Shown here in pieces: positions 21,957 through 33,288 of a stretch of 64,000 bases of DNA; position 1 is the first letter of the stretch, and every line of letters begins with the position of its first letter. The stretch comes from Scalesia atractyloides (lineage: Eukaryota; Streptophyta; Magnoliopsida; Asterales; Asteraceae). The notes below the pieces were generated by a model. The model ran no database searches and was not told where the DNA came from. It saw only the letters and a list, made by a program, of their open reading frames with translations. Location: assembly GCA_947069175.1 (NCBI GenBank), contig CAMTDV010000030.1, positions 97,178,411 through 97,242,410 of the forward strand. The letters are read 5' to 3'. The position numbers and the translations under genes are program-made.

Positions 21957-22672
21957 TGTCTTAAGCAAGAACACCCCTAAATAATCAGCAATGTTTCGGT
22001 CAGACGTTCGCAAATCTCAAATATGACCACAAAAAACAAATATAATCCCTGTGGTTACAATCAGACAGTCAATCCCCCTGAGAAGAAAAACACCAGAAGC
22101 ATTATACATCTACAGGCAAATTTACTTACCATCTTTGTTTAAAAAACGCCAGGCGTTTCAAGGCGCACATCATGTTCGTTAAGTGCGTGTCTATATAGAG
22201 CTAAATAAGCTCTATTTACAACCAAAAGCTGAATATCTATCTTTTGTTTTACATATAAACCTATTTATCAAGAAAACCTTTCATGATCTATTGTTGTTTT
22301 TTACTTATAAACCTCCTAGGACCCTAACTTAAACCAATTTTGACGTACGAACTATCAATCAAAGTGTTGTATATTCAAACCCGGGTGAGCAAATAGCTCC
22401 ATATGGACGAACCCACAACCCGCAATCGGTGAACAAACCGGTAAAATGGGTCAACCGTTTACCCATGCTTGAAGACCCGCCATATTATTAATCACATCAG
22501 CAACTTTCCCCATTTGCCGCTATTTGCTATCGACAACTATGGGTCATTAGTTTCTTTTATTCCCAACTCTTGTAATCTAATCTTAACCAATTTAAAGATG
22601 CATAGAGACAACAAATAAATAGAGATTACGAGATTTATAAAAATTGTGTTTTCTATTGTTTAACACTTTAAA

Positions 22673-22914
22673 TCATGTGTTTTGAGTTGAATTACATGTT
22701 CTTTACTACCTCTAAATTGGCACAACGAGCGGCGATCGAAGAACCGTTTTCCAACCCGAAAATGGCGAATCTGTATCTTCTGGGTTCTGAATTCGCAGCC
22801 CTACTGTTCGTTGGTGGTGAATCTGTATCCAACTAGCTGTAACCCTATCTATACTATCCGTTAAACCCGACAGTTCGATTTTCAGTCACGAATTGTCAAT
22901 GCCAGATATGCAAC
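22673..22914. other. Short gene-free spacer right of the duplication
   Basis: Mixed sequence with GAATCTGTATC occurring twice (22769 and 22819). No gene. Confidence 0.5.
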
Positions 22915-23340
22915 ACAAACTAACTAGATTATCAAGTAAACATTTCATAAGTTCTCGTTGATTTTACATCCCAGAGCCCTAACTTTGACCAATTTTGACT
23001 CAGGAACTATCAAACTTACTAGATTATCAAATAAACCTTTCACAATTTCTGGTTATCTTTACATATAAACCTCCTAGAACCCTAATTTTGACCAATTTTG
23101 ACTCAGGAACTATCAAACTTACCAGATTATCAAATAAACCTTTCACATTTCTGGTATTCTTTACATATAAACCTCCTAGAACCCTAATTTTGACCAATTT
23201 TGACTTAGGAACTATCAAACTTCCTAGATTATCAAATAAACCTTTCATAATTTCTGGTTATCTTTACATATAAACATCCTAGAACCCTAATTTTGACCAA
23301 TTTTGACTGAGAACGATCAAACTAACTAGATCCTGATCCA
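22915..23340 (+). repeat. 102-bp tandem repeat, about four copies
   Basis: The unit CCCTAATTTTGACCAATTTT...TTTACATATAAACCTCCTAG is repeated at 22977, 23080, 23181 and 23283 (the last partial), with a diverged piece before. Related single units lie in the SRR1 upstream region (about 4040-4110 and 22250-22350). The array therefore seems to have grown from the edge of the duplicated block. Confidence 0.85.
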
Positions 23341-23675
23341 AATGCAGACGGCAGAACAGTAATAATGAAATGCAATTGAGGTTCAGTTTCAACAACAAAT
23401 CAAAATTTAAAACTGAAAACGACGAATAAGAACAATACCTTAAATCGGTAGGGCAAACGGCTTTCAATCAGTTTCGTGATGGGCACGAAAACGAATCATT
23501 AGGAAACGGTAACCCTAGTATGCTTCACAGTTCGCACACCATCATTTGGAAGCGATTATCCTTTTAATTTCAATAAAATGAAACAATGGTTAAATGTTCA
23601 TGATATTAACATACTTTATGTTAACTATGGTTTCGTGTGTAAGTAGTTTTATGTCCCGCTCGCGTTACAGAGCGC

Positions 23676-24192
23676 TACGAATGGCAATTGAATCCAAACC
23701 AGATGGGTAAATCTGAAACCCGATACATTTAGTACGTGTTTGGGGTCGGTTAATACGGTTTGGGGCGGGTTTGGGAATGGTTTTTATTTTTTTCGTGAGT
23801 TTGGGACGGGTTTGGGATTTGGTGATACACCCGTTTACCCGACCCAATTACCCAATAAAGTGTAGCCGATATAATTTCTTAATATTATTAAATATGCGTA
23901 TATATGATACATCCATTTTTATACATATAGGTATTTTATTTCGTATATTTTTATAGTGATAATACTAAATGTAACCGATTAGTAATGTCACTCGATAGGT
24001 ACCCAATGAGTTTTGGGTCGGGTATACCCAACGGGTAAGCTTTTTAAATTAACGGGTATACCCGATACCTGATGGGTATTTACCACTAAAAACCCGATGG
24101 GTTTTGAGACAGGTTTGGGATAAGCTTGTCTAACCGGGTTTGTGGTTGGGATCACCTAAACTCGTCCCAAACCCAACCCATTGTCATCCCTA
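23676..24192. mobile_element. hAT-like MITE with GGGTATACCCG-rich interior
   Basis: The ends are TA..ATGGCAATTG and (inverted) TAGGGATGACAATGGG. The flanking 8-mers CAGAGCGC and CGAGGCGC match at 6 of 8 bases. The inside is rich in GGGT/ACCC words, as usual for this MITE type. Confidence 0.6.
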
Positions 24193-24284
24193 CGAGGCGC
24201 TAAACCGAATGTTACTTGTACATACTACTTATAACACGATTTCAAACAAAACATTACTATACTTTTGTTTAAAAAAAAACTAAA

Positions 24285-24560
24285 ACGATGGACAAACTAT
24301 AATTTTAAACTCGGGAAAAAACTGTAATTTTTCAGAACAAATGAGCGATACAGGAAGCTGTCTGGAACGAAAAAAATTATATCGAGTCAACCAATTAAAA
24401 GAAAACACTAACATAGTTTTGTCAAAAAAAAGGAAAAACTAAAACAATGACAAATCTGTAAATTTAAACTGGGGGCAAAATCGTAATTTGGTTAGGAAAA
24501 GAACAAAAAAAAGGGCAAAAGTAAAAATTTAAACTGGGCAAAATCGTAATTTGGCAGGAC
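24285..24560. repeat. Second block of GGGCAAAATCGTAATTT repeats
   Basis: The same words as the array at 17640-18830 (GGGCAAAATCGTAATTTGG, GAGTCAACCAATTAAAA) in a shorter, more decayed form. Confidence 0.75.
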
Positions 24561-27494
24561 TTATAGAGTTATAGGGAAGCTGAAATCCACTGTCTAGAGT
24601 TCTAATTCGCTGTTGACCAGTTTTCTTCAATTTTAAGAGCTTTAATTTTTTTTATGATCGTAGTAAAAGCGTGTTAATCTTTTATTTGAATAACACACGA
24701 GTGTATTTTACAACGTTAGTTTCATTATTAACTAGTTGATTTCATTTTCTAAATTGAAAAAGCGTTGATGTAGTGTTTTAATTATTTATTGTTATACCAG
24801 TTTCCATTGAGATTATGTTTGTTTTTATCTATTCTTACTTTGCATCAGTTATATACATTAATATTGGTCGATTTGACACGAATTCTTTGGTACACTATAA
24901 GGTTGAATGACAATGCGCTATGCGAGGGCTTCTGTGAGGTCGGCCCCCATTGGGAACACCATCCCGATTTGGAGGGTAGTCCCCGATCTCTATCCTGATT
25001 CACACATGTGCATATAAATGAAAGTTTCCATGCATTTAGACCATTTGTAGTGGTCCACATCCAGGGCGTGGGATCAACGCCATGTCGAAAACCCTCCATG
25101 TCGCATCCAAAAGTGTTGCCATGTCAAGTATATAGATGGTCTTAGAGAGTTGGAGAAAAAATTGATGTGAGATTAATGTAGTACTTAGGAAAAGGATACC
25201 CTTTACCCTAAAACTAGCTGGAGCCAAAAAAGTGTTGAGCTTCAATCAAGTTTGAGCTCTAACTTCTAGAGCCTCGACTTCATACTTATTTTTATAACAC
25301 GAAAAAACATTTTGCTAATTTGTAGATTATGTTGTTGTTGTTATTGTTATTATTATTAATAGAAGTATAAATATTATTTATATTTTTATAATTAACCTTG
25401 GTAAAAATACAAATATCATTCTATATGCCAGATCATATCCTGGATGAGATGATCAATGGTTGCTTGATTGATTGATGCAAATTCTGTATTAGTTGTTTGA
25501 AAGTCGTATAATAAGAATTTGGCCCCTCCACTTTTCCTCTCCTTACAAAGTTGTTTCCAACCCAAAAGGGTAAACAGTTGGACAAAACTTGAATATTTTG
25601 TTACAAGACATTGACATTTAGATACAACACTTTGTATTGTTTCTATGTCTTCAACTTTTCCTCTTAATAAGATATGTTTTAGAATATTTGTTAGTTATTC
25701 CATGTTGACTTGTGTCTTGTATCCTGTTATTTTTCTTTTCTGCATATATCTTTCTTAGATTTTGTCATACGTTATTATCTTCATCTCTATGTTAGTGTCT
25801 TGTGTCCTGTTCTCTTTTCTTTCTCCGCGTATATCTGTTTTAGATTTTGTCATGCATCATTATCTTCATCTCTATGTTAGTTAGATAAGGTAGAATGATA
25901 AAACATTACTTGGAAAAAATTGTTAAACAATGTTAATGTGAGACCTTAAAGGCTTCAGGTATGGGTGTACGAGTAGTCATAGACTAGATTGAGTTCAAAA
26001 CTCGACTCGTAGCTCGATCAACCCTCTACTTTCAAACTCGAGCTTTATCAAGCATTTACTTTCAAACTCAAGCTCAAACTCGATCTTGTTTGATTAAATG
26101 ATGCTTTTGAACTTAGGTTGACTCAATTCAATTATCAATACTAAAATTTGAGAACAATATTAATAAAATTTATTACTAATTAGATGTGTCAAATATATCG
26201 GGTTGGCATCTTGAAATTAACGAACTCAAACATATTTTAGATAAAAAAAAAATAATAGTAAAATGCAAACCTTGTATATAATTTTGTTTAGTGTTTGCTT
26301 TTCTATCCTAGATGGTTACCGATTACTCAAGTAGATATTATAGTTATATAAATTTGTTTACTGTTTGCTTTTACGCCCTACATGGTTTACCGATTACTCA
26401 AGTAGATATTAGAATCATGTACGTGCTCGTTCGTTTAAATTTGACTGAACACGTGCAATTAAACGAATTGGGTTTTTTTGTGTTTATTCATTAAAAAATG
26501 AGTGTGTTTGTGCTCGTTTATATTTATTTGTTAATAGTATACAATCATAAATGAACAAATGTAAATGAACGTTCATGAACACAACTGAACAAACGACACA
26601 TGTATTTATGTTCATTCATTTAACTATGAAAAAAAGTTGTTCATGTTCATGCGTTTGCTTAATAAACAAACATAAATAAATAGTTCACTAAATGTTCAAT
26701 TCATATAAATGCGTAACATATTATCTTATCGGATAAATTGACCATATAATAATGCTAATTTGTGACCTATTTGACAACCAATTAGAATTTTGTTTCCTTT
26801 ATTAAAGCATGGAATGTAATGTTTCCTACCATACCTCTTGATGTTATATAGTCGCATACAAAAGTTATCATTCCCCTCAAGAAAATTCATGGTTTGTCAA
26901 GGTTTTGATTCCCCAAAAGTTTCAAATTTCAAACCGAACAGCTTTCCTTGATTCCTTTGGTCGGAACAGAACAAAATTTAACTCAGGAATTATAACTTTT
27001 TAAATAAGCCTTTGGTTGGCCTAAAAATGATAAACTTGAATTGAACAAACACGGTTTATGATTAAAACTTTTGTTCGACTCTTTTATTATTAATTAAATT
27101 AAAGCATACAAATTACAATAACTATAATCATCTATCTATTTATAGTAAAGAAAACTCAAACCTACTACGACTTAAACACCAATTAAATAATTAATCAAAA
27201 CCAGTAATATAAATATATACTTATTAAAACCCAATAGACATAATTAAAAAATCAATTACCTTTATCTCAAACCCATTTGAACTATCTTGAACCTCTTCCT
27301 TTCTTTTTTTACTTCAAAATTATTGGCTCACATCTCCAAGTTTTTATCAAGCTCATAATAGAAATTAATTGGTTCAATTCATGATCAGAGCCGTCTCTGT
27401 AGATTCAGGTGTCATAAGCAAATAGAAAAATGGGCTCTAAATTATAAACTTATACTATAAAAGTTTAGATGGTCCAAACTAAATAAGGTATTAG
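24561..27494. other. Long gene-free interval
   Basis: I find no gene in these 2.9 kb. A TGTTGTTATTATTATTA microsatellite lies at 25332-25365. A near-repeat of about 70 bp around GTTTGCTTTT...ACCGATTACTCAAGTAGAT occurs at 26285-26340 and 26355-26412. A MITE-like stretch of GAACATGAAC and GTTCATTCAT words lies at 26400-26705. Clustered AACTCGAGCT words at 25990-26080 look like another MITE. Confidence 0.5.
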
Positions 27495-27680
27495 GTTTAC
27501 GTAACGCTCCAAAATCCGAATTTTTATATTCTCTAGCATGTTTTGCGTGTTATAGCATGAAATAAAATAACTAGGTTATTTAACCTAGTTATTTACTTAG
27601 TTAAACAAGTAAGGATATATTTCTAACCTTAGAACACAATTTCCATAGTAGAGGGACCAAAGTTGTACAAGTTGAAAGAG

Positions 27681-27694
27681 TTTATATAAAAATA
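27681..27694 (+). promoter_or_regulatory. TATA box of the family C LTR
   Basis: TTTATATAAAAATA lies 180 bp inside the element, in the orientation implied by its termini, and is followed by a CA-rich leader. Confidence 0.5.
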
Positions 27695-29634
27695 AAACAA
27701 AAACCCAAACACACACACTGGTGTGTATGTTGGTGTCGACAGGAGCAAGAGAAGGAGAAAGGAAACCCTCTAACATAACAAAATCAGTAAGATTAGAAGG
27801 AAATTGAAGCTTGTTTGTATGCATGGATCAAGAATTATGATCATCTAAGTGTTCTTAGCATCAAGTAAGTTAAATTTTATGTTTTGGTGAATGTTGATGA
27901 AGTGGGTTATGTGCAATTCGTAAATATTTTATGAAATTGAACATGAATGTTAGATAATATCAATTGTAGGAGTTGTATTGTACTTAGTTTTGATCATATT
28001 GATGATTTGTGGTAAAACCCACTTGTACTTGTAGAATGGTGAAGATGTTAAATTGTGATTTTGTTGATGCATGAGATGTTACATGATAGTTTTGATAGTT
28101 AGACATGATGTGGAAGTGATGACAATGTGATTCGTTTGAATGTAATGGTTCATGAGATGAATTTGGGAAGAACATGCTTAAATCACTTGTACATTATGCT
28201 TAGAAAGTGGTATGCACACCAAGTGTTTGATGAAATGCTTAGGTGAAAATGATAAATGGAATAGTATGCAAATAGCTAATATAATGGGTGAAAATGATAA
28301 TAAGAAATTTGTTGATGGATTAGCATGAGAGATGTATCTTGAGAAAAGTCCATATGTGAACTTAGTGGATGTCGCGATTTGGTAAGAAGTAGGCATTAGA
28401 ATCTTGTACTCTAGGCTTAAATGATAAAATACATGCTAATATGCATGAAAATGATGATACATGTATGTGTATGTGACTAGATGATTACATGGTTATATGA
28501 ATTTCACTATATGGGTGTGAAATGTTTATAGTGTCATTGGTATGATCGACTACATTAATGCGGACGTATGTTCCTAAGTTGTATGTTCGTATAATTGACC
28601 ACTGACCTTATGAAGATGTCAACGAGTAAGAGCATCGAGTGATGCATGATGGGTCATTATATGTTATACTTAATGGTATGTTAAATCATGTAAATTGGAA
28701 GGTTGCATTGTTAAATATATGCCTTGTGCTTGTTAAATATTGACTATTGAAAGTCAAATACGAGATGTGAGTTAAATATGATTTGATGATGTGTAATATC
28801 TTGTATGCTAACAAGAAGGTGATTGCGATGACATGAGAATTTAGGGATCATGTCAAGATGGATGGAAGCACGAAAGGCTAGCGAGTCAAAAGGAGGCAAG
28901 GTAACAGATGCAAATACGGACGCTAAGGTAAGTGGTTTCCGGAATCACTCGTATTTGTTTAAGTAAAGTTACATACTAGTTATTTAAGTATGATAATTGA
29001 AGTCAAATAGGGTTTGGTTGTATGAAAACGATGATTTTAGCTAGTAGAACGAACGGGTTAAAATGATGTTTATTTTTATACCGGGAAGATTGTTTAAGTA
29101 ATGACTATGGTCTTATAACCGAGTAATGGGTATGATTGCATATAAGCTCGCTAACCGAGGAACGGACACGTGAGTTAGTAGCCAAAAGACTCGGTTATGA
29201 GGAAGGATTAGAGGGATAACAATTTAGAGTATGAAAATTGTACTAATGAAGTTCAATTACGTATAATTGAAAGTGATGAATGAGTCTAATGTATACCGAG
29301 TATCGGGTGCCTAACTTCCCAAGTACAATATTCCGGATAATGTAAAACTATTATAGTTATAATGTTCATGTAAGTTTTGGGGTAAAACAAATGATTTGTT
29401 TGATGAGAACATGAACGGGTTGAATAATCCGTAATTGAATATTTAGCCGAAACTTATAAGTTAAGAATTTCCTTAACCCGGATGTCGGGTTTCAAGTTCA
29501 TATGATAGAATATCAAATTACGGTCATGTAGGAAGAAACGGGAGGTTAAACGGGTAAATGGTTTAAAAGTTACGCAAGTTTTGGCGTTAACGGACGACAG
29601 AACGAATCTGCAGAAAAACAAACTTTAGAGAGGC

Positions 29635-29760
29635 CGTCGCCGACGCCCTGTCTAGCTTCCATTTCTGCCGACGTCCTAATTTACTGCCTACGGGGTTTCC
29701 TGGGTACGCGAAAACTAAGAGGCGTCGCCGACGCCATGAAGAGCTGTCGCCGACGCCCAC
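29635..29760 (+). repeat. Three GTCGCCGACGCC motifs
   Basis: The near-palindromic word (G/T)GTCGCCGACGCC occurs at about 29637, 29721 and 29746, with a diverged CTGCCGACGTCC between. It is far more G/C-rich than the surroundings. Its function is unknown. Confidence 0.6.
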
Positions 29761-30002
29761 CCCATGTTTTAAATGCTGAAATTTGTTATCCAAGTTGTTT
29801 TTGTGTACCGTAAGCTTCAGTACATTAACCATGGTCTACGGCGGACCTTCCAAACATGATTTTGGATGTTTCCTTGATGTTTTTGGGTTATAAATCCAAG
29901 TCTAAGCACTAGGTAAATAATGTATGAGTAGGACAAGTAAATGTGAACAAGTTAATCAAGAATTGAATGGAAGCATGTATGCGTAGACTTAATTATGTAA
30001 GC

Positions 30003-30125
30003 ATGTAGGTAAGTAGATATGCAAATATGTAAGTAGGTATGTGTATACGTAGGTAATTATGTATGTACGTATGTACGTGTGTATGCGTGTATGTGCGTAT
30101 GACTATACGTGTGAATGTACGTATG
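30003..30125 (+). repeat. GTATGT/GTACGT microsatellite
   Basis: Degenerate run of GTATGTA, GTACGT and GTGTATGC words. The minus-strand reading over it (30057-30431) is an artefact of the repeat. Confidence 0.8.
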
Positions 30126-30677
30126 CCCGAAGTAGAATTTATCGCCCATGAAGGGATGGGGTAGGTATGCATGTATACATGAATTCAATGCATTGGTTTT
30201 TACGTTACTAATAGTGTGCTTTGAGAATGAAATGTAATGCAGGTACATTGTTGAAGTTTCACTAAGGATTAGACACTCAGCTGAAATGCTTAATTTAGAA
30301 AGATAACGGAATGGATAGTATATGAGGATAGAACGTGACAAGACTCCATGAATTGAATCTTGTTTATATATATGTATTCTAATGTTACGAATGTATGTGG
30401 TGGATGCAGGTAGTACAGAATCATGGATCAACTTGATGGAAGGCTAGTGATTGAAGATCGAATGTTACAGACATGAATTGTACGGAATGAGCGGTCATGT
30501 AATTTGTATTAGTATGTTATTATTGACACGTTAATAAGAGATAAATAATGTAGTTCATCACATAAAGATGTTTTTACATTATTTCAAATATAAAGGAACG
30601 TTTTAAGAAAGAAAATTTTATGGCACGTATTTCAGCTGCGATTTTTTGATCAAAACGTGTTAGGGTCTTACAGTTTA

Positions 30678-31627
30678 TGTAATTGCAAGGTTGGAGAACT
30701 CGCTAGTCGCTAGTCGGCTGGTGAAGTGGGGACTAGCGACTACTCGGGATTACTCGGGATTAATCAGGATTAATCGGATCGGGTTTTTTATATGTAATTT
30801 TCAGTTTTATGTATAAATATATACATTTTTATGGGTACATATTTTAAGCAGCTAGGTTTTAAATCTTACTCAACTTATTTAGTTAAGTTACATGATTAAT
30901 TGTTGGAATTTATATGATTTGGTTGGAAACTAACCGAAATTTAGAGGTCTTGGCCGGAATACAGGTTTTTTGCTGGAATCGTCGATTTTTCGCTGGCCTA
31001 GTTGGACCTAGTCGTGCCTAGTCGGTTAACGGACCGATTTAATAAAAATTACTCAGTAACTGGACGACTAGCGATTAATCACCGAATAGTCACAATTTTT
31101 ACAACACTGTGTAATTGGGTGACTTTTTTTCAAAATAGTTAGTTGTTTTAATATGTTATTGGGTTTTAAATTTATTGTTTTTTGTTTAGAAAATTTCTTA
31201 AATATAAATAAAATATATATAAAGAAACTCAACATTTTGGGCTCCGAAAGAACGAGCCCTATACAATCACACAACTTACACTCTCTAAGATCTGGCGTTG
31301 TTCATGATCCTCCAGTTTTCATATGATACTTTGGTTCTCTATTCCATCGCCTCTTTCTACTTTGGAATTGTGGAAGTCCTTAGAAGTTGACGCTTTTTGA
31401 ACATAATTGAGATTAATGGTCTCTAATGTTTACAAATTCGCCTTGATGATCTATTGAACTACTTTCAAGTTCATAATCTTAAATGATTTTCTCTATGATT
31501 TGTATACATTGGCCAAAAAAAAAGAAGTCATCAATTGTACATGAGGTTGTGCTAATGCACTTGTGTAATCATGTTTTATATAATTTGTGGAACTATAATT
31601 CATATATAAGCCAGAAAACTTGCCAAG
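30678..31627. other. Gene-free stretch with a CTAGTCG-rich MITE
   Basis: 30690-31115 carries CTAGTCG(C/G) words at one side and their inverse CGACTAG at the other, ending TTTTTACAACACTG, typical of a hAT-type foldback MITE. The rest is unassigned. Confidence 0.45.
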
Positions 31628-32050
31628 TTACATCAAAACAGAAGGTAGCCGGGCAACAAGCTCCGCCGCCAATCCTTTCTGAATTGCAAACCCTAACCTT
31701 TCAAATACAAACCCTTGTCCCCTTGGGGTTGAACAATTGCTGTAGACGACCCGTTGAACCCTCGTCAAGAAGTGGATAGCTTCTGGCGCTAGGGAGCCAA
31801 AAGTATCAAAGGCGAAAGGGACAAAGACATGCTGGTTCTTTGCGCAAGCTTTAGCGTGCTTATCCACTTTCTTTGATTCTGCCTTTCTTGCCGCTTGTCC
31901 AGCTACAAACCCGTTTTCCCTTAACCCAACCAAAGGGGAAACCCCCGTGAGGTCTACACAAGCATGTTTCCCCCCAGTCCAGTCAAAGACGAGCAGATCC
32001 ACTGGTCGCATAGTAGATCTCCCTTCCATAGGGTCCGTGAGGAAATTCAC
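31628..32050 (-). pseudogene. Transposon-derived protein fragment, probably LINE C-terminal region
   Basis: An open reading of 140 residues with VDLLVFDWTGGKHACVDLTG, HVFVPFAFDTFGSLAPEAI, FLTRVQRVVYSN and IQKGLAAELVARLP. I recall this pattern as the C-terminal part of plant RTE/LINE-type retrotransposon proteins, often misannotated as host genes; that assignment is from memory. A smaller relative is at 12705-12790. No upstream polymerase domain is present, so it is a fragment. Confidence 0.5.
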
Positions 32051-32404
32051 AGGGGCCTCTTTCTAGATCTAGCAAGAAGCTAGAAAACCAAACACCAAAT
32101 TTTATATCGTTAAGTTTCAGAAAGAAAACATACACCAATTGTTCCAATCTAGATTAATAATCTTTGACCTATTTTTCACCCATAAAAAACTTTGAGCTTT
32201 GATTTCTTCAACGATGTTGGCTATTGACCATCGTTTATTATTAAACGTGTAGTCGTTACGTGCCTTCCAAAGAACCCAAGTAGTTGTTTGCACCACACCA
32301 ATATCAAGTAATGGTATAAGAAATTTTTAGCTACGCGTTCACAATAAAGTTTTGTTTTGATATGTTTCAACTAAACTTCGATAATTGAGGATTGTTACTA
32401 TAAA
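32051..32404. other. Gene-free spacer
   Basis: Possibly a continuation of the LINE fragment, with stops in every frame. TACTATAAA (32396-32404) is the target duplication of the next element. Confidence 0.4.
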
Positions 32405-33279
32405 GAGTAAAGTACACAGATGGTCCTTGTGTTAACTAAAATTTTGAATTTGATCCCTAGTTTTCTCAAAGTACACAAATGGTCCATGTGGTTTGCACTT
32501 TATAGCACATTTATTCCTCAACTTTTTTCTAAAAGTACATGGATGGTCCCTATAGTTTGCATTTTGTAACACATTTAGTTTCTAACTTAGACCTCCTAAA
32601 CCTTTAGATTTGATGGCTAGGGACTAAATGCGTTATAATATGCAAACTGCAGGGACCATTCGTGTACTTTTGAAAAGTAGGGATAAAATCTAAAATTTTA
32701 GTAAACCATAGGGACCACTAGAGGTACTAAACGGGTCGTGTTCTCGGGTTTGCGGGATCAACCCGACCCGAACCCAAAAATCTAGACGAACCTGAACCGA
32801 AAATCATGTCATTCAAATGAACCCAAACCTGGCCCGAATACTCGCAAGCTGACCCGAACCCGACCCGTTCAACCCGGATTTTTTATTTTTTCAGCAAGTT
32901 AATATATCAAAATTAACATCTACTAAAAAAGACACAAATTTATATAATAAAATTGTATCAAAGTCATAAAATCTTATGGCAATTTCTCTTTCAAGTTATA
33001 ATTATAACATAAAAACACACCTAATTTAATTTATGACGTAAAACATATTGTAAAAAACTATAGTATAATAGAAATGGGTTAAATGGTTCAACTCACCAAC
33101 CCGACCGGGTTAACCCGGACCTGGCCTGTTTAGCTAAACGGGTTCGCGGGTTCAACCTGAAACTGACCCAAACTCATTTAGACTAAACCCAAATCCACAA
33201 ATATCGTGTTAGTTTCGTGTCGTGTTATCAGATCGTGTCAGAGCTTTACACCCCTAAAAACCACCCGTGTACTTTATTC
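32405..33279. mobile_element. MULE foldback MITE interrupted by a hAT MITE
   Basis: The ends GAGTAAAGTACACAGATGG and (inverted) GAATAAAGTACACGGGTGG are flanked by the 9-mers TACTATAAA (32396-32404) and TAATATAAA (33280-33288), an 8 of 9 match. The arms contain GGGACCAT-type words. It belongs to the same terminal family (GAGTAAA/GAGTTAAA) as 12135, 34579 and 37989. Confidence 0.75.
32719..33256. mobile_element. hAT-like MITE nested in the MULE MITE
   Basis: The left end is TAGAGGTACTAAACGGGTCG, and the right end inverted is TAGGGGTGTAAAGC. The interior is rich in AACCCGACCCG words. Flanks GGGACCAC and AAAACCAC share five of eight bases. The MULE arm resumes exactly at its right border. Confidence 0.6.
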
Positions 33280-33288
33280 TAATATAAA

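Larger units (their letters stand above)
20300..22672. repeat. Segmental duplication, copy 2 (partner 1468-4422)
   Basis: The direct-orientation partner of 1468-4422. It lacks the LTR insertion and about 150 bp near its left end, and has an extra 50 bases near 22265-22315. The right border, TTTAACACTTTAAA, coincides with the last codons of the kinase gene in copy 1, so the duplication took a sliver of that gene's 3-prime end. Confidence 0.9.
27500..30672 (+). mobile_element. 3.17-kb solo-LTR-like element, family C
   Basis: The exact 5-bp duplication GTTTA (27495-27499, 30673-30677) flanks CGTAACGCTCC...GGGTCTTACA. The first base is C where TG is expected, a likely point change. The start matches the TGTAACG(C/T)CC termini of families A and B, here on the plus strand. 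A TTTATATAAAAATA box lies at 27681, then a leader with a donor-like CATCAAGTAAGT at 27860-27871. There is no gag, pol or primer-binding site and no second LTR. The interior holds three GTCGCCGACGCC motifs and a GTATGT microsatellite. Confidence 0.78.

Noticed and set aside
22995..23273. 92-residue plus-strand reading and its 73-residue antisense
   Set aside because: Translation of the 102-bp tandem repeat; the repeated peptide just mirrors the DNA repeat.
30057..30431. 124-residue minus-strand reading
   Set aside because: Starts in the GTATGT microsatellite and has His/Tyr/Thr repeats; located inside an LTR.
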